From Parvibaculum sp963696585 (GTDB lineage Bacteria > Pseudomonadota > Alphaproteobacteria > Parvibaculales > Parvibaculaceae), in the NCBI GenBank assembly GCA_963696585.1, contig CAVOKW010000028.1, forward strand, positions 82,964 to 146,963: a stretch of 64,000 nucleotides of DNA. The letters run 5' to 3'. Under the pieces are notes generated by a model that searched no databases, was not told where the DNA came from, and saw only the letters and a program-made list of their open reading frames with translations. Shown piece by piece: positions 34,211 through 44,700 of the stretch. The translations under genes and the position numbers were made by a program. Position 1 is the first letter of the stretch; each line of letters opens with the position of its first letter.

Positions 34211-35719
34211 ATGCTCTTCAATTCGCCGGTCTTCCTGTTCGGTTTTCTGCCGCTCACCGCGCTGCTTTGCTTTTCCATCCGGGCTCTCATGGGGCGGGAG
34301 GCAAGCCTTGCCTTTCTCGTGCTGGCGTCGCTGTTTTTTTATGGCTGGTGGAACCCGGTCTATCTGCCACTGCTGATCGGCCTTGCCGTTTTCAATTTCC
34401 TGCTGGCGCGGCCGATCATGTCAGAGCGTCTCAAGCCCGGCGGGGGCTGGTCCAGGGCGCTGCTCATTCTGGGCGTCAGTGTCGATCTCGGGGCGCTCGG
34501 CTATTTCAAATATACCGACTTCATGATCGGCACAGTCAATGCGCTGGCGCATACCGACTACAATCTCCAGCATATTGTGCTGCCGCTGGCGATTTCGTTT
34601 TTCACGTTTCAGAAAATTGCCTATCTCGTCGATGCAAGCCGGGGCAAGGTCGAGCCACACAGCTTCCTCGAATATTGTTTTTTCGTGATGTTCTTCCCGC
34701 AGCTCATTGCCGGGCCGATCGTACATCACCACGAAATCTTCACGCAGACCAAGACGGCGCGCAGCTTTGCCTTTGACCGCATGAATGTGGCCATTGGCCT
34801 GACCATCTTTTTTCTCGGCCTGTTCAAGAAAGTGGTGCTGGCTGACAATGTGGCGCCGACGGCCAATTGGGTTTTCGGCATGGCACATCAGGGGCAGGAA
34901 ATCGGCTTCCTGAATGCATGGGAAGGCATGCTTGCCTATACGTTCCAGCTCTATTTCGATTTTTCCGGCTATTCGGATATGGCGATTGGCGCGGCGCGTA
35001 TTTTCGGCATCAAGCTGCCGCTCAATTTTCATTCACCCTATCAGGCCGTGAACATCATCGACTTCTGGCGGCGCTGGCACATGACGCTGTCGCGCTTTCT
35101 GCGGGACTATCTCTACATTTCGCTGGGTGGCAACCGGAAGGGATTTTTCCGTCGCTATATCAATCTGTTTCTCACCATGGCGCTGGGCGGCCTGTGGCAT
35201 GGCCCGGCATGGACCTTCATGCTCTGGGGTGCGGCGCATGGCTCCTTTCTCATCATCAATCACACGTGGCGCGCCATCAAAAAGAAGCCGATCAACACCT
35301 GGTGGTCAAACGGCATTGCGCGTCTCATCACGTTTCTCGCCGTGGCGCTCGCCTGGGTCTTGTTCCGTGCCGAAAGCCTTGAGGCAGCTGGCGCCATTTA
35401 TCTGGGCCTGATTGCCATACCTGCCGAGCTGCCGCCAGAGGTTCTGGTTCGCGATCTCGCATGGCTTGCCTTCTGGATGGGTCTTGTCTGGTTCTGGCCG
35501 AACACGCAACAGATCATGGCACTCGTCAAACCCGCCTTTGATTATGATCGCCATGACCGCAACAAGGATCCGCTGCTCCTGCCGATTGAAGGCACCCGTT
35601 TTACGCGGCTTGTGACATGGCGTCCGGCGATGATGAGCGCGATTGTCGTGGGTGTGGCGGCGTCGGCAGCTCTGCTCAGCCTGCAACGCGTCAGTGAATT
35701 CCTCTATTTCCAGTTCTAG
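34211..35719 (+). CDS. MBOAT-family O-acyltransferase (AlgI-like)
   Basis: 502 residues with about 11 membrane helices. AlgI/DltB-type MBOAT proteins pass acyl groups across the inner membrane for O-acetylation of exported polysaccharides. The start FNSPVFLFGFLPLTALLCF, the FFPQLIAGPIVHHHEI loop, the RRWHMTLSRFLRDYLYISLGGNRKG segment and the catalytic-His region LGGLWHGPAWTFMLWGAAHG are all typical. It is 5 bases ahead of an SGNH-like partner; no polysaccharide polymerase genes are adjacent, so the acceptor polymer is unknown. Confidence 0.92.
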   Translation: MLFNSPVFLFGFLPLTALLCFSIRALMGREASLAFLVLASLFFYGWWNPVYLPLLIGLAVFNFLLARPIMSERLKPGGGWSRALLILGVSVDLGALGYFKYTDFMIGTVNALAHTDYNLQHIVLPLAISFFTFQKIAYLVDASRGKVEPHSFLEYCFFVMFFPQLIAGPIVHHHEIFTQTKTARSFAFDRMNVAIGLTIFFLGLFKKVVLADNVAPTANWVFGMAHQGQEIGFLNAWEGMLAYTFQLYFDFSGYSDMAIGAARIFGIKLPLNFHSPYQAVNIIDFWRRWHMTLSRFLRDYLYISLGGNRKGFFRRYINLFLTMALGGLWHGPAWTFMLWGAAHGSFLIINHTWRAIKKKPINTWWSNGIARLITFLAVALAWVLFRAESLEAAGAIYLGLIAIPAELPPEVLVRDLAWLAFWMGLVWFWPNTQQIMALVKPAFDYDRHDRNKDPLLLPIEGTRFTRLVTWRPAMMSAIVVGVAASAALLSLQRVSEFLYFQF

Positions 35720-35724
35720 GCATC

Positions 35725-36735
35725 ATGAACAAGCTCGCCAGCCGTTATCTTCTGATCCTGATGACAACCATTGCAGTTTGCATGGCGGGGGCATTCAGCT
35801 TCAATGTGCTTGTTGATCCGCTCTGGTATTTCAAGGGCAATCAGCTCGGGCAGGTGAATTATGCCTTCAATGAACGGCTCACCAAGATCAACCGGCTAGA
35901 GCCACACCTCTCCCGTTATGACTGCGTGATATTCGGCGACTCACGCATCACGCTATTGCCGGAACAGAAGATTGAAGGTCATCGCTGTTTCAATCTCGCT
36001 TTCTCTGCCGGCAAGGGCGAAGAGTTTCTGGCCTATGCGCAATATCTGCAGGCCAGGGGCTTTGCGCCGAAGCTCGTGATTGTCGGCTTGAGCATCAGCG
36101 AATATCGCGCCCATGTCGGTGGTCCGAATATTCCCGACTTCATCAGCACCAGGACGCCGCCGCCTGGCGCCCTGCCGCAATATCTCTCCATCGACACGCT
36201 GGATTATTCCTGGCGCACGCTCTTTGGCAAGTCACCCATTGACCGCGTCTATGACCGCGATTTTCATTGTCATGTCGCGGCAGGTGCGACGCATTACGAT
36301 CCGGCGGTTCCCATTCGCGATTTGAAATCGGGTCCGTTCACGGGACTTGAGCGGATTGAATTGATGCGCCAGCTCCGCGCGACATTCCCGCAGGCTCGGT
36401 GGGTGGGCTACACGCCACCTATTTCCGCCTGGGCGATTGCCGCCTATCGCGACATGAATTGGCTCGGCGACTATACGCATGCGATCCACGCCGTAAGCGA
36501 TGTGTTTGATGCCTATTATGATTTCAGCGTGCCATCCGACATGACGGTAGAGCCCGCCAACACCTATGACGGCACACATTATTCAGAATCAGCCAACGCA
36601 GCCATTGCCGCGAGCATCTCATCTGGCGCGCCCGGGCAGGCGCTTGATCTGAAGGCGATGGATGAGAGGCAGATGATGGCGATCTATCTTTCGCGCCTCG
36701 CACGATATGGTGCGGCACTGAAGCAGGCTGAATGA
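35725..36735 (+). CDS. SGNH-hydrolase-like partner of the MBOAT protein
   Basis: 336 residues. An N-terminal membrane anchor (residues 9-30) places the body in the periplasm. The nucleophile block CVIFGDSRITLLPE (GDSR, near residue 75) and the late Asp-x-x-His block TYDGTHYSESAN near 287 mark an SGNH/GDSL-type fold, as in AlgJ/AlgX-like acetyltransferases. With the MBOAT gene 5 bases upstream it probably forms a two-protein O-acetylation unit: the membrane protein supplies the acetyl group and this one transfers it. Stops three bases from the convergent DUF6285 gene. Confidence 0.72.
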   Translation: MNKLASRYLLILMTTIAVCMAGAFSFNVLVDPLWYFKGNQLGQVNYAFNERLTKINRLEPHLSRYDCVIFGDSRITLLPEQKIEGHRCFNLAFSAGKGEEFLAYAQYLQARGFAPKLVIVGLSISEYRAHVGGPNIPDFISTRTPPPGALPQYLSIDTLDYSWRTLFGKSPIDRVYDRDFHCHVAAGATHYDPAVPIRDLKSGPFTGLERIELMRQLRATFPQARWVGYTPPISAWAIAAYRDMNWLGDYTHAIHAVSDVFDAYYDFSVPSDMTVEPANTYDGTHYSESANAAIAASISSGAPGQALDLKAMDERQMMAIYLSRLARYGAALKQAE

Positions 36736-36738
36736 TCT

Positions 36739-37131
36739 TCAACCTTTTTGACTGGCCTGCCATTCCTCAAGGCCACGACGATAGCCCGAATAAGTGGGCT
36801 GATCGATGGCGAGTTTTGTCAGTGTCGTCAGCCAGAGATGCTCTTTGAGCCCAGGTGTCGCAAGCGTTATGACGCCTGATTCAATGGCTGAACAGAGTTC
36901 CTGATTGAGATCTGCAAGCGACCCATCCTTGCCCGTCAGTTTTTTCAACCGCTCTGTTTCGGCGAGGTTCTCGACCGGGGCGATTTCGATTTCGCGTTTG
37001 ACGATTTCGAGCGCATTGGAAGCGACGCGGGCATGAAAGGCGAGATGGCCTTCCAGATTCGGCATGACCTGATCGCGCAGAAAATCAGCGACGGCCTGTA
37101 TGAGTTCAGCACTGCTGGGCTGGTCTTGCAT
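36739..37131 (-). CDS. DUF6285 domain protein
   Basis: 130 residues, mainly helical and soluble. The sequence (ELIQAVADFLRDQVMPNLEG at 9-28; FHARVASNALEIVKRE) matches the small DUF6285 family found next to phosphotransferase and acyl-CoA dehydrogenase genes. The function is unknown. It starts 3 bases after the phosphotransferase-like gene, clearly one operon. The usual acyl-CoA dehydrogenase third partner is not adjacent here. Confidence 0.75.
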   Translation of the reverse strand: MQDQPSSAELIQAVADFLRDQVMPNLEGHLAFHARVASNALEIVKREIEIAPVENLAETERLKKLTGKDGSLADLNQELCSAIESGVITLATPGLKEHLWLTTLTKLAIDQPTYSGYRRGLEEWQASQKG

Positions 37132-37134
37132 GAT

Positions 37135-38157
37135 CTATTTCCTGTCCAGGGGCGCGAGGAGGCGCAGCAGATCAATTTCATTCTCGGAGGAACGTCGGCC
37201 AATTGTTGCGCGTTCGACGCTGCGATCAGCGCCGGATTTGAACGCTTCCACCATCAGTGTGCACATGATGCCCCATTTCAATGTGCCAAAGACTTCCCAG
37301 TATTTGACGCGTGCGGGATCGACCTTCTGACCCGATGTCGATTCATAACCGGCGAACATGTCTTCGCGCGGCCCAAAGCCGCCAACAGGCGCATCGATAT
37401 TGCCAAAGCGCCAGGCATTGACGCATATCCAGCCAAGGTCTTCCATCGGGTCGCCGATATGGGCAAGCTCCCAGTCCAGCACGGCGCGGACACCTTCAGG
37501 CCCGATCATGAGATTGCCATTGCGGAAATCACCATGCACCAGCGTTTGTGAAACATCCGTGGGCGGTGCATTGTCTGCCAGCCAGCGAAAGGCAAGCTCA
37601 AAAACGGGATGGGGATGTTTGTGCGCAAGATAGAGGGCGCGGTAATGCTCAAGTTCGACGCGGGCCGGAGCATGGCGCAAGGGCGGCAGGACATTGACCG
37701 GCAGTTTATGCAGGCGGCCAAGGATTTCGCCACATTGGCGTGCAAGCATCAGGCGTGCCCTGGCAAATTCATTGTCGCGCAGGATTTTGCGCGCAATGGT
37801 TTCCCCCTCGATACGGCCCATCAGAAAGCCTTCGCCTAAACCATCTGATGGGGCCAGAACATAGGTGACGCGGGGGGCAGGCACGCCAGCCTGACCGGCG
37901 ATATCTATAAGACGCGCTTCCGTTTCAAGCGGCACGGCGGAGGCGCTGCGTTTACCCATGCCGGGGGGGTGGCGACGCAGGATCATCGGGGAGGCGCTGC
38001 CGGGCAGGACGACATCGAACGACCAGGTTTCCTGACTGGCGCCGCCGGAAAGACGCTTTAATCCGCTTATCCCGCTGGCGCCCGGAAACTGGCGCTGCGC
38101 CACTTGCGTCAGATCATCCAGCAATTGATTCTCGCTGCCGGACATCAGGCCTTGCAT
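37135..38157 (-). CDS. Aminoglycoside phosphotransferase-fold (ACAD10-like) protein
   Basis: 340 residues with a kinase-like APH fold: substrate/ATP region LKRLSGGASQETWSFDV, catalytic loop LVHGDFRNGNLMI (near residue 212) and metal-binding LDWELAHIGDPMEDLGW. The type is that of the ACAD10/ACAD11 N-terminal kinase, which phosphorylates hydroxyacyl-CoAs before removal of the hydroxyl group; antibiotic resistance is unlikely. MSGSENQ at 38145 is an alternative start. Operon with DUF6285. The 211 bases to divergent DUF502 hold nothing else I recognise. Confidence 0.85.
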   Translation of the reverse strand: MQGLMSGSENQLLDDLTQVAQRQFPGASGISGLKRLSGGASQETWSFDVVLPGSASPMILRRHPPGMGKRSASAVPLETEARLIDIAGQAGVPAPRVTYVLAPSDGLGEGFLMGRIEGETIARKILRDNEFARARLMLARQCGEILGRLHKLPVNVLPPLRHAPARVELEHYRALYLAHKHPHPVFELAFRWLADNAPPTDVSQTLVHGDFRNGNLMIGPEGVRAVLDWELAHIGDPMEDLGWICVNAWRFGNIDAPVGGFGPREDMFAGYESTSGQKVDPARVKYWEVFGTLKWGIMCTLMVEAFKSGADRSVERATIGRRSSENEIDLLRLLAPLDRK

Positions 38158-38368
38158 CTTTCGCAGTTGGCGGTCGATCGGGTCATGTGGTCCTCCGGCG
38201 GGATCGTGCGGCTTTTGCGCCTGTTCTTTGTGGTTTGCCGTTCTCTGGGCTTAAACCTGACACAAATAGCTGCGAATGGTAAAATGAAGTGGCTTTTCGG
38301 CCTGGACCAAAGCCGGAAGCAAAACGAGCCGCAACGTCAACCGGCGTTGCGTTCATAGAGGCGGCAGC

Positions 38369-39112
38369 ATGAGCGATGAACAGGCACCGGACTCGACCCC
38401 CGATGAATCGGGATCCGGGCACCATATCGAGACGACCCTGATTCTGCCCGGCAAGAAACCGGGCTTTGCCAGCCGGTTGCGCAACTACTTCCTGACGGGT
38501 GTTGTTGTGGCTTCGCCCATAGGTCTGACGATCTGGATCACAAGGTCCTTTATCGATCTTGTCGATACCTGGTTCACGCCGCTGATCCCGGAGCAGTATC
38601 GGCCCGACAATTATCTGCCATTCGACATACCCGGTCTGGGTCTGATCATCGCACTGGTCTTGCTGACGCTGCTTGGCGCCCTCACTGCCAATATTTTCGG
38701 GCGCAGCATCATCAGCTTTGCCGAAAATCTCGTGAACCGCATGCCGGTGGTGCGCAGCATCTATAATGCCCTCAAGCAGATTTTCGAGACCGTGATTTCC
38801 CAGTCTGGTTCGTCCTTCCAGAAGGTCGGTTTGATCGAATATCCGCGCGTGGGGCTTTATTCGCTCGTCTTCATTTCCACGACCTCGGAAAATGAAATTG
38901 CCGCACGGGTTGGCGAAGAGCTTGTCAGCGTGTTTCTGCCAACAACGCCCAACCCGACTTCAGGCTTTCTGCTGTTTGTGCCGCGCCGTCAGGTGATCGT
39001 TCTCGACATGACAATTGAAGACGGCGCGAAAATGATCATATCGGCGGGTCTGGTGGAGCCAAAATATATTCCCAAAGCTGGTGAAGCTGGGGAACCCTTC
39101 AGCCCGACCTGA
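38369..39112 (+). CDS. DUF502 family membrane protein
   Basis: 247 residues. Two membrane helices (about 33-56 and 87-110) flank a short loop, followed by a C-terminal soluble domain. Typical DUF502 sequences are LRNYFLTGVVVASPIGLTIWI, VVRSIYNALKQIFETV and FLPTTPNPTSGFLLFVPRR. The function in bacteria is unknown. Its final 14 bases overlap the 3' end of convergent recG; the same DUF502-recG-sdhE-mfd order is common in Hyphomicrobiales. Confidence 0.9.
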   Translation: MSDEQAPDSTPDESGSGHHIETTLILPGKKPGFASRLRNYFLTGVVVASPIGLTIWITRSFIDLVDTWFTPLIPEQYRPDNYLPFDIPGLGLIIALVLLTLLGALTANIFGRSIISFAENLVNRMPVVRSIYNALKQIFETVISQSGSSFQKVGLIEYPRVGLYSLVFISTTSENEIAARVGEELVSVFLPTTPNPTSGFLLFVPRRQVIVLDMTIEDGAKMIISAGLVEPKYIPKAGEAGEPFSPT

Positions 39113-41195
39113 GATAGCGGATCGCCTCATCGCGTTCAAAAAGATAGAGCAGGTGACGCAAGGCCTTGCCGCGCGCCGTTTCCAGTTCAGGATCACGCGC
39201 GAGGATGAGCCTTGCATCATCATAGGCAGCGGTGAGCAGCTCGCCCTGCACATCAAGATGGGCCAGACGGAAAACGGGCAATCCGCTTTGCCGGATGCCG
39301 AGCAATTCACCGGCGCCGCGCAGGCGCAAATCTTCTTCGGCGATGCGAAAGCCATCTTCCGTTTCGCGCATGATGCGGATGCGGGCCTGCGCCGTTTCAC
39401 CAAGCGGGCCCTGATAGAGCAGCAGACAGGTCGATTTGTCGCCACCGCGCCCGACACGGCCGCGCAGCTGGTGGAGCTGCGCCAGGCCGAACCGCTCGGC
39501 ATGTTCGATGACCATGATGGTCGCCGATGGCACGTTGACACCGACTTCTATGACCGTCGTGGCGACGAGAATGCGAATGTCGCCCGCCTCAAATCGGGCC
39601 ATGACATGGTCCTTGTCTGCGGCTTTCATACGGCCATGAACCAGACCGACGACATCGCCGAAAATGCCCCTGAGATGCGCATAACGTTCCTCGGCTGCGG
39701 CAGCGTCGATTTCATCGGACTCTTCCACAAGCGGGCAAACCCAATAGATCCGCGCATCCTGATCCAAGGCGCGGCGCATCGCCTCAACCACGTCGCTCAG
39801 GCGTTCGACCGGCATGGCGCGTGTGTCCACGGGTTTTCGTCCCGGCGGCTTTTCATCGAGCTTTGACACATCCATATCGCCATAGGCGGTCAGTGTCAGT
39901 GTGCGCGGAATGGGCGTTGCCGTCATGACGAGAACATCGGTGCCGACGCCCCCCTTGGCGGAAAGTGCCAAACGCTGATGGACGCCGAAGCGATGCTGCT
40001 CATCGACAACGGCGAGCGCCAGTCGGGCAAAGGCGACATCCTCCTGAAACAGGGCATGGGTGCCGATCAATATGTCGATCCTGCCTGCCGCCACCTCCGC
40101 CAGTATCTCGGCGCGTTTTGCGCCCTTGTCGCGGCCTGTGAGCAGCACAAGCCGGACGCCAGTTGCCTCACAGATCGGAGCAAGTGTTGCCGCATGTTGG
40201 CGGGCGAGGATTTCGGTCGGCACCATCAAGGCGGCCTGAAACCCGGCTTCGACGGCGTTCAGCATGGCGAGCAAGGCGACAATGGTTTTGCCGCTGCCAA
40301 CGTCACCTTGCAGCAGACGCAACATGCGCCGGTCCGACATGGCGTCGGCATCGATTTCGGCGAGCGAGCGCTTCTGAGCCCCTGTCAATTCATAAGGCAG
40401 GGCAGCGAGCACTTTGGCCCGCAAATGCCCGTCGCCCTTGACCACGCGGCCGGGCAAGCGGCGCATACGCAACCGGACAAGACCCAATGCCAATTGGTTG
40501 GCGAGCAGTTCATCATAGGCGAGACGCGCCCGGGCGGGCGCTGCTGGCAGCAGATCATCCAGCGTTTCCGGTTGATGCGCGGCGAGAAGCGCTGCGTGCC
40601 AGGAGTACCAGCCGCGCGCCTTTATCCAGGCGGCATCCTGCCATTCCGGCAGATCCGGCGCGCGGGTGAGCGCGGCGCGGATTGCCTTTTGCAGCGGCTT
40701 CAAGGTGAGGCCCGCTGTCAACGGATAGACCGGCTCGATCAACGGCAGGCTGGCGAGTTCGCCCGGTTCCAGAATGTGGTCTGGATGGGTCATTTGCGGC
40801 TCGCCCTGATAAAACTCGATGCGACCGCTGATGATGCGCGTTGCGCCTTCCGGCAATTGCTTTTGCAGGTAGTCGGCCTTGGCGCGGAAAAAGACGAGCT
40901 GCATTTCGCCCGTCGCGTCATGCACATGCACGCGATAGGGCAAGCGCGAGCTGCGCGGCGGCACATGGTGACCGACAGTGACTTCCATGGTCACCATCTC
41001 GCCATCGCGGGCTTCGGCGATGGCGGGGCGTTTGCGTCGATCTATCAACCCGGATGGCAAATGCCAACAGAGGTCGATCGCCTTGGGTTCGCCGCTTGCC
41101 CCGACCAGCCGCGCGACAAGCTTTTCCAGCCGCGGGCCGATGCCGGGCAGGCCACGGGCAGGCGAAAAAAGTGGAAACAGGACTTCAGGCCGCAT
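39099..41195 (-). CDS. recG: ATP-dependent DNA helicase RecG
   Basis: 698 residues. RecG remodels stalled replication forks and Holliday junctions. The N-terminal wedge domain carries an OB-fold (residues ~60-150); the helicase core has Walker A LLQGDVGSGKTIVAL near residue 290, Walker B/DEQH motif VVDEQHRFG and TATPIPRTLTL, and the TRG-like LHQLRGRVGRGG. Overlaps DUF502 at the 3' end and is divergent from sdhE (197 bases, which should hold both promoters). Confidence 0.97.
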   Translation of the reverse strand: MRPEVLFPLFSPARGLPGIGPRLEKLVARLVGASGEPKAIDLCWHLPSGLIDRRKRPAIAEARDGEMVTMEVTVGHHVPPRSSRLPYRVHVHDATGEMQLVFFRAKADYLQKQLPEGATRIISGRIEFYQGEPQMTHPDHILEPGELASLPLIEPVYPLTAGLTLKPLQKAIRAALTRAPDLPEWQDAAWIKARGWYSWHAALLAAHQPETLDDLLPAAPARARLAYDELLANQLALGLVRLRMRRLPGRVVKGDGHLRAKVLAALPYELTGAQKRSLAEIDADAMSDRRMLRLLQGDVGSGKTIVALLAMLNAVEAGFQAALMVPTEILARQHAATLAPICEATGVRLVLLTGRDKGAKRAEILAEVAAGRIDILIGTHALFQEDVAFARLALAVVDEQHRFGVHQRLALSAKGGVGTDVLVMTATPIPRTLTLTAYGDMDVSKLDEKPPGRKPVDTRAMPVERLSDVVEAMRRALDQDARIYWVCPLVEESDEIDAAAAEERYAHLRGIFGDVVGLVHGRMKAADKDHVMARFEAGDIRILVATTVIEVGVNVPSATIMVIEHAERFGLAQLHQLRGRVGRGGDKSTCLLLYQGPLGETAQARIRIMRETEDGFRIAEEDLRLRGAGELLGIRQSGLPVFRLAHLDVQGELLTAAYDDARLILARDPELETARGKALRHLLYLFERDEAIRYLRSG

Positions 41196-41392
41196 CGCTT
41201 GCCGGGCGGGTGGAGCGCCGCCATCCTTGGAAAAAGGGGTGCCGATTCATGCGCCCATCCTATGCCTGACCGGGCCGGGGCGAAATCCTCAAGTCATGTC
41301 AGGGGCTTGGGCTTATGCATTGAGAGGGTGGCTATCCTCGAGCCCAGAGGCTATATCCTGCTCATCCACCCCGACCCTGACGGAATGGCCCC

Positions 41393-41683
41393 ATGCCGGA
41401 TGCGCTGACAGATCATGAAATTCGCCTGAGGCGGCTCAGATTCCGCTCCTGGCATCGCGGAATCAAGGAAATGGACCTCATTCTGGGTCATTTTGCCGAT
41501 ACGGTGCTGGGCGACTTGCCACTCGCGCAGATTGACGAATATGAAGCGCTCATCGAAAGGGGCGACACGGTGCTTTACAACTGGGTCACGGGCCGCGAAA
41601 AACCTGACCCCGCTTATGACACGGCTGTGTTCAGGCGCATTTGCGAACTTCATCACATGAAAGGAACGCTCTGGAATCGCTGA
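41393..41683 (+). CDS. sdhE: FAD assembly factor SdhE
   Basis: 96 residues. SdhE (SDHAF2/DUF339) helps attach FAD covalently to succinate dehydrogenase. The family motif RGxxE is present in FRSWHRGIKEMDLILGHFAD (residues 17-36), followed by the acidic helix and YNWVTGREKPDP. It lies 19 bases ahead of mfd on the same strand. Confidence 0.94.
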   Translation: MPDALTDHEIRLRRLRFRSWHRGIKEMDLILGHFADTVLGDLPLAQIDEYEALIERGDTVLYNWVTGREKPDPAYDTAVFRRICELHHMKGTLWNR

Positions 41684-41702
41684 TCCTGAGCGTCAGACGG
41701 AA

Positions 41703-44700
41703 TTGCAGGATCTCAAACGCATGCTTGCGACGCTTTCGGGCCGTCCGGGTCATCTGACACTTGGTGAAGTGCCGGAAGGTTTTGATGCGCTGGTGCTTGC
41801 CGATCTCACACGGGCGCGTGTCGAGAACGGCAATGGCCTTGTGCTGCATATTGCGCGCGATGATGCCCGTCTTGCCGCGATGCGCGAGGCGCTTGGTTTT
41901 TTCGCGCCTGATCTTGCCGTCGAAGTTTTCCCGGCCTGGGACTGCCTTCCCTATGACCGCGTGTCGCCGCATCCCGACATCACCAGCCGCCGCATGGCGA
42001 CCTTGTCGCGTCTGGCCGCACGCAAGGCCGATGCCGGACCCTTGATCGTCCTTGCCTCGATCAATGCCGTGATGCAGCGCGTGCCCGCGCGCGACGGTGT
42101 GAAGGGGGCGGCCTGGTCGGCGCGTGTCGGCCAGCGCCTATCGCTTGACGATCTGACAACTTATCTTGCCGCCAATGGCTATTCGCGCAGCGGCACCGTG
42201 CGCGAGCGCGGCGAGTTTGCCGTGCGTGGTGGCATTGTCGATATTTTCCCGCCGGGATTTGACGAACCACTGCGTCTCGACATGTTTGGTGACACGCTTG
42301 ATGCCGTGCGCAGTTTTGACCCGGAAAGCCAGCTTACCACCGGCACGCTCAAAGGCGTTGATCTCGTGCCGGCTGGCGAGATCCACCTTGATAGCGATGT
42401 CGTTGCGCGCTTCCGGCGCCGTTATGTCGCAACATTCGGGGCCGTCAATTCAAGCGATCCGCTTTATGAGGCGGTCAGCGATGGCCGCAAGCATCAGGGC
42501 ATGGAACATTGGCTGCCGCTTTTCCATGAAAAGCTCGAAACGCTGTTTGACTATCTGCCGGATAGTCTCGTCACGCTCGACGCGCAGGTTGAAGAAGCAA
42601 TGCAGTCGCGCCTCGCGCTGATCGAGGATTATTATCAGGCGCGTGTCACAGCCCGTGACATCAAAACGCTGGATGTGACGGCTTACAAGCCGCTGAAGCC
42701 CGGCGCTCTTTATCTCGACGGCGAGGAATGGGCCAATCTGACGCGTGATCTTCAACTGCGCATTTTCACGCCTTTTGCCACGCCCGAAGGGTCACGCGGG
42801 ATAAACCTGGGTGCAAAACAGGGCCGGAATTTCGCCGTCGAACGCAATCAGGATGGCGTCAATATCTTCGAGGTGCTGGGCGGCCATATTGCCGGTTTGC
42901 GCAAGACGGGTAAACGCATTGTCATTGCGAGCTGGAGCGAAGGGGCGCGCGATCGGCTCGTTCATGTGCTGAATGATCATCATATTCCGAATGTTCTGCC
43001 TACGGACCAATGGTCTGATGTAAACGGTGTTAACAAAGCGACAGTTTCACTTATTGTTCTCGGTCTGGAAGCCGGTTTTGAGACCGACGATCTGGCGCTT
43101 ATCAGCGAGCAGGACGTGCTGGGCGACCGCCTGTTGCGACAGCGTCGCTCCAAGCGGGCAGCAAACTTCCTGTCTGAGGCGTCCAGCCTGTCGCCGGGCG
43201 ATCTCGTCGTGCATGTCGATCACGGCATCGGCCGGTTTGAGCGTTTGCAGACGATTGATGTCATGGGGGCGCCACATGACTGTTTGCTGCTGACCTATCA
43301 GGGCGGCGACAAGCTCTATCTGCCGGTCGAGAATATCGAGCTTCTCTCGCGCTACGGGTCGGATGATTCAAATGCGCAGCTTGATCGGTTGGGCGGCACG
43401 GGCTGGCAGGCCCGCAAGGCGAAGCTCAAAAAACGTATCCGTGAAATGGCGGGTGAACTGATCAAGATCGCGGCGGCGCGGGCCCTGAAGTCTGCGCCCG
43501 TGTTTGAGCCGCAGCCCGGCGCCTATGACGAGTTCTGCGCCAGATTCCCGTTTACCGAGACCGAGGATCAGGAACAGGCCATCAATTCGGTTCTGGAAGA
43601 CCTGGCCCTTGGGCGTCCGATGGATCGCCTGATCTGCGGAGACGTTGGCTTTGGCAAAACAGAAGTCGCGTTGCGCACAGCCTTTGTGGCTGCCATGGCC
43701 GGCCAGCAGGTTGCCGTTGTGGTGCCAACCACACTGCTCGCACGCCAGCACTACAAGACCTTCACGCAGCGCTTCCATGGATTGCCGATCCAGATCCGGC
43801 ACATGTCTCGTCTCGTTGGCACGAAGGATCTGGCTGAAGCGCGCGAGGGACTGGCGAGCGGGCATGTCGATATCGTGATCGGCACCCATGCGCTGCTCGG
43901 CAAGACCATCAAGTTCCACAATCTCGGCCTCATGATCGTGGATGAAGAGCAGCATTTTGGCGTGGTCCATAAAGAACGCTTGAAGCAGATGCGCGCCGAA
44001 GTGCATGTGTTGACGCTCACCGCCACGCCCATTCCGCGCACCTTGCAGCTTGCCTTGTCGGGCGTGCGCGAATTGTCGATCATCGCGACGCCACCCGTTG
44101 ATCGTCTCGCCGTGCGGACCTATGTGTCGCCTTTCGACCCCGTGGTCATTCGCGAGGCGCTGCTGCGCGAGCATTATCGTGGCGGGCAGAGTTTTTATGT
44201 CGTGCCGCGCATTGCCGATTTGGCAGATGCCGAAGAGTTCCTGCGCGAGCATGTGCCGGAGGTGAAGTTCATTTCGGCGCATGGCCAGATGGCGGCGGGC
44301 GAAATCGAAGATCGCATGAACGCCTTTTATGACGGCAAGTATGATGTGCTGCTGGCAACGACCATTATTGAATCGGGTCTGGACATTCCCACCGCCAATA
44401 CGCTTGTCGTCCATCGCGCTGACATGTTCGGCCTGTCGCAGCTCTATCAGATCCGGGGACGGGTCGGACGCTCCAAGGCGCGGGCTTATGCCTATCTGAC
44501 AACGCCGCCCAATCGCACCATGACACCGGGTGCTGAAAAACGGCTGCGCGTGCTGCAATCGCTCGATTCGCTCGGCGCGGGCTTTACGCTCGCCAGCCAC
44601 GATCTCGATATTCGCGGGGCCGGTAATCTGCTCGGCGACGAGCAGTCCGGCCATATCCGCGAAGTTGGATACGAGCTCTATCAGGACATGCTGGAAGAAG

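Noticed and set aside
37135..38157. Aminoglycoside resistance gene
   Set aside because: The APH fold is present, but the sequence type and the DUF6285 neighbour match ACAD10-like metabolic kinases.
39978..41408. A 476-codon plus-strand frame opposite recG
   Set aside because: Antisense to the complete recG helicase domains; no domain pattern in the translation.
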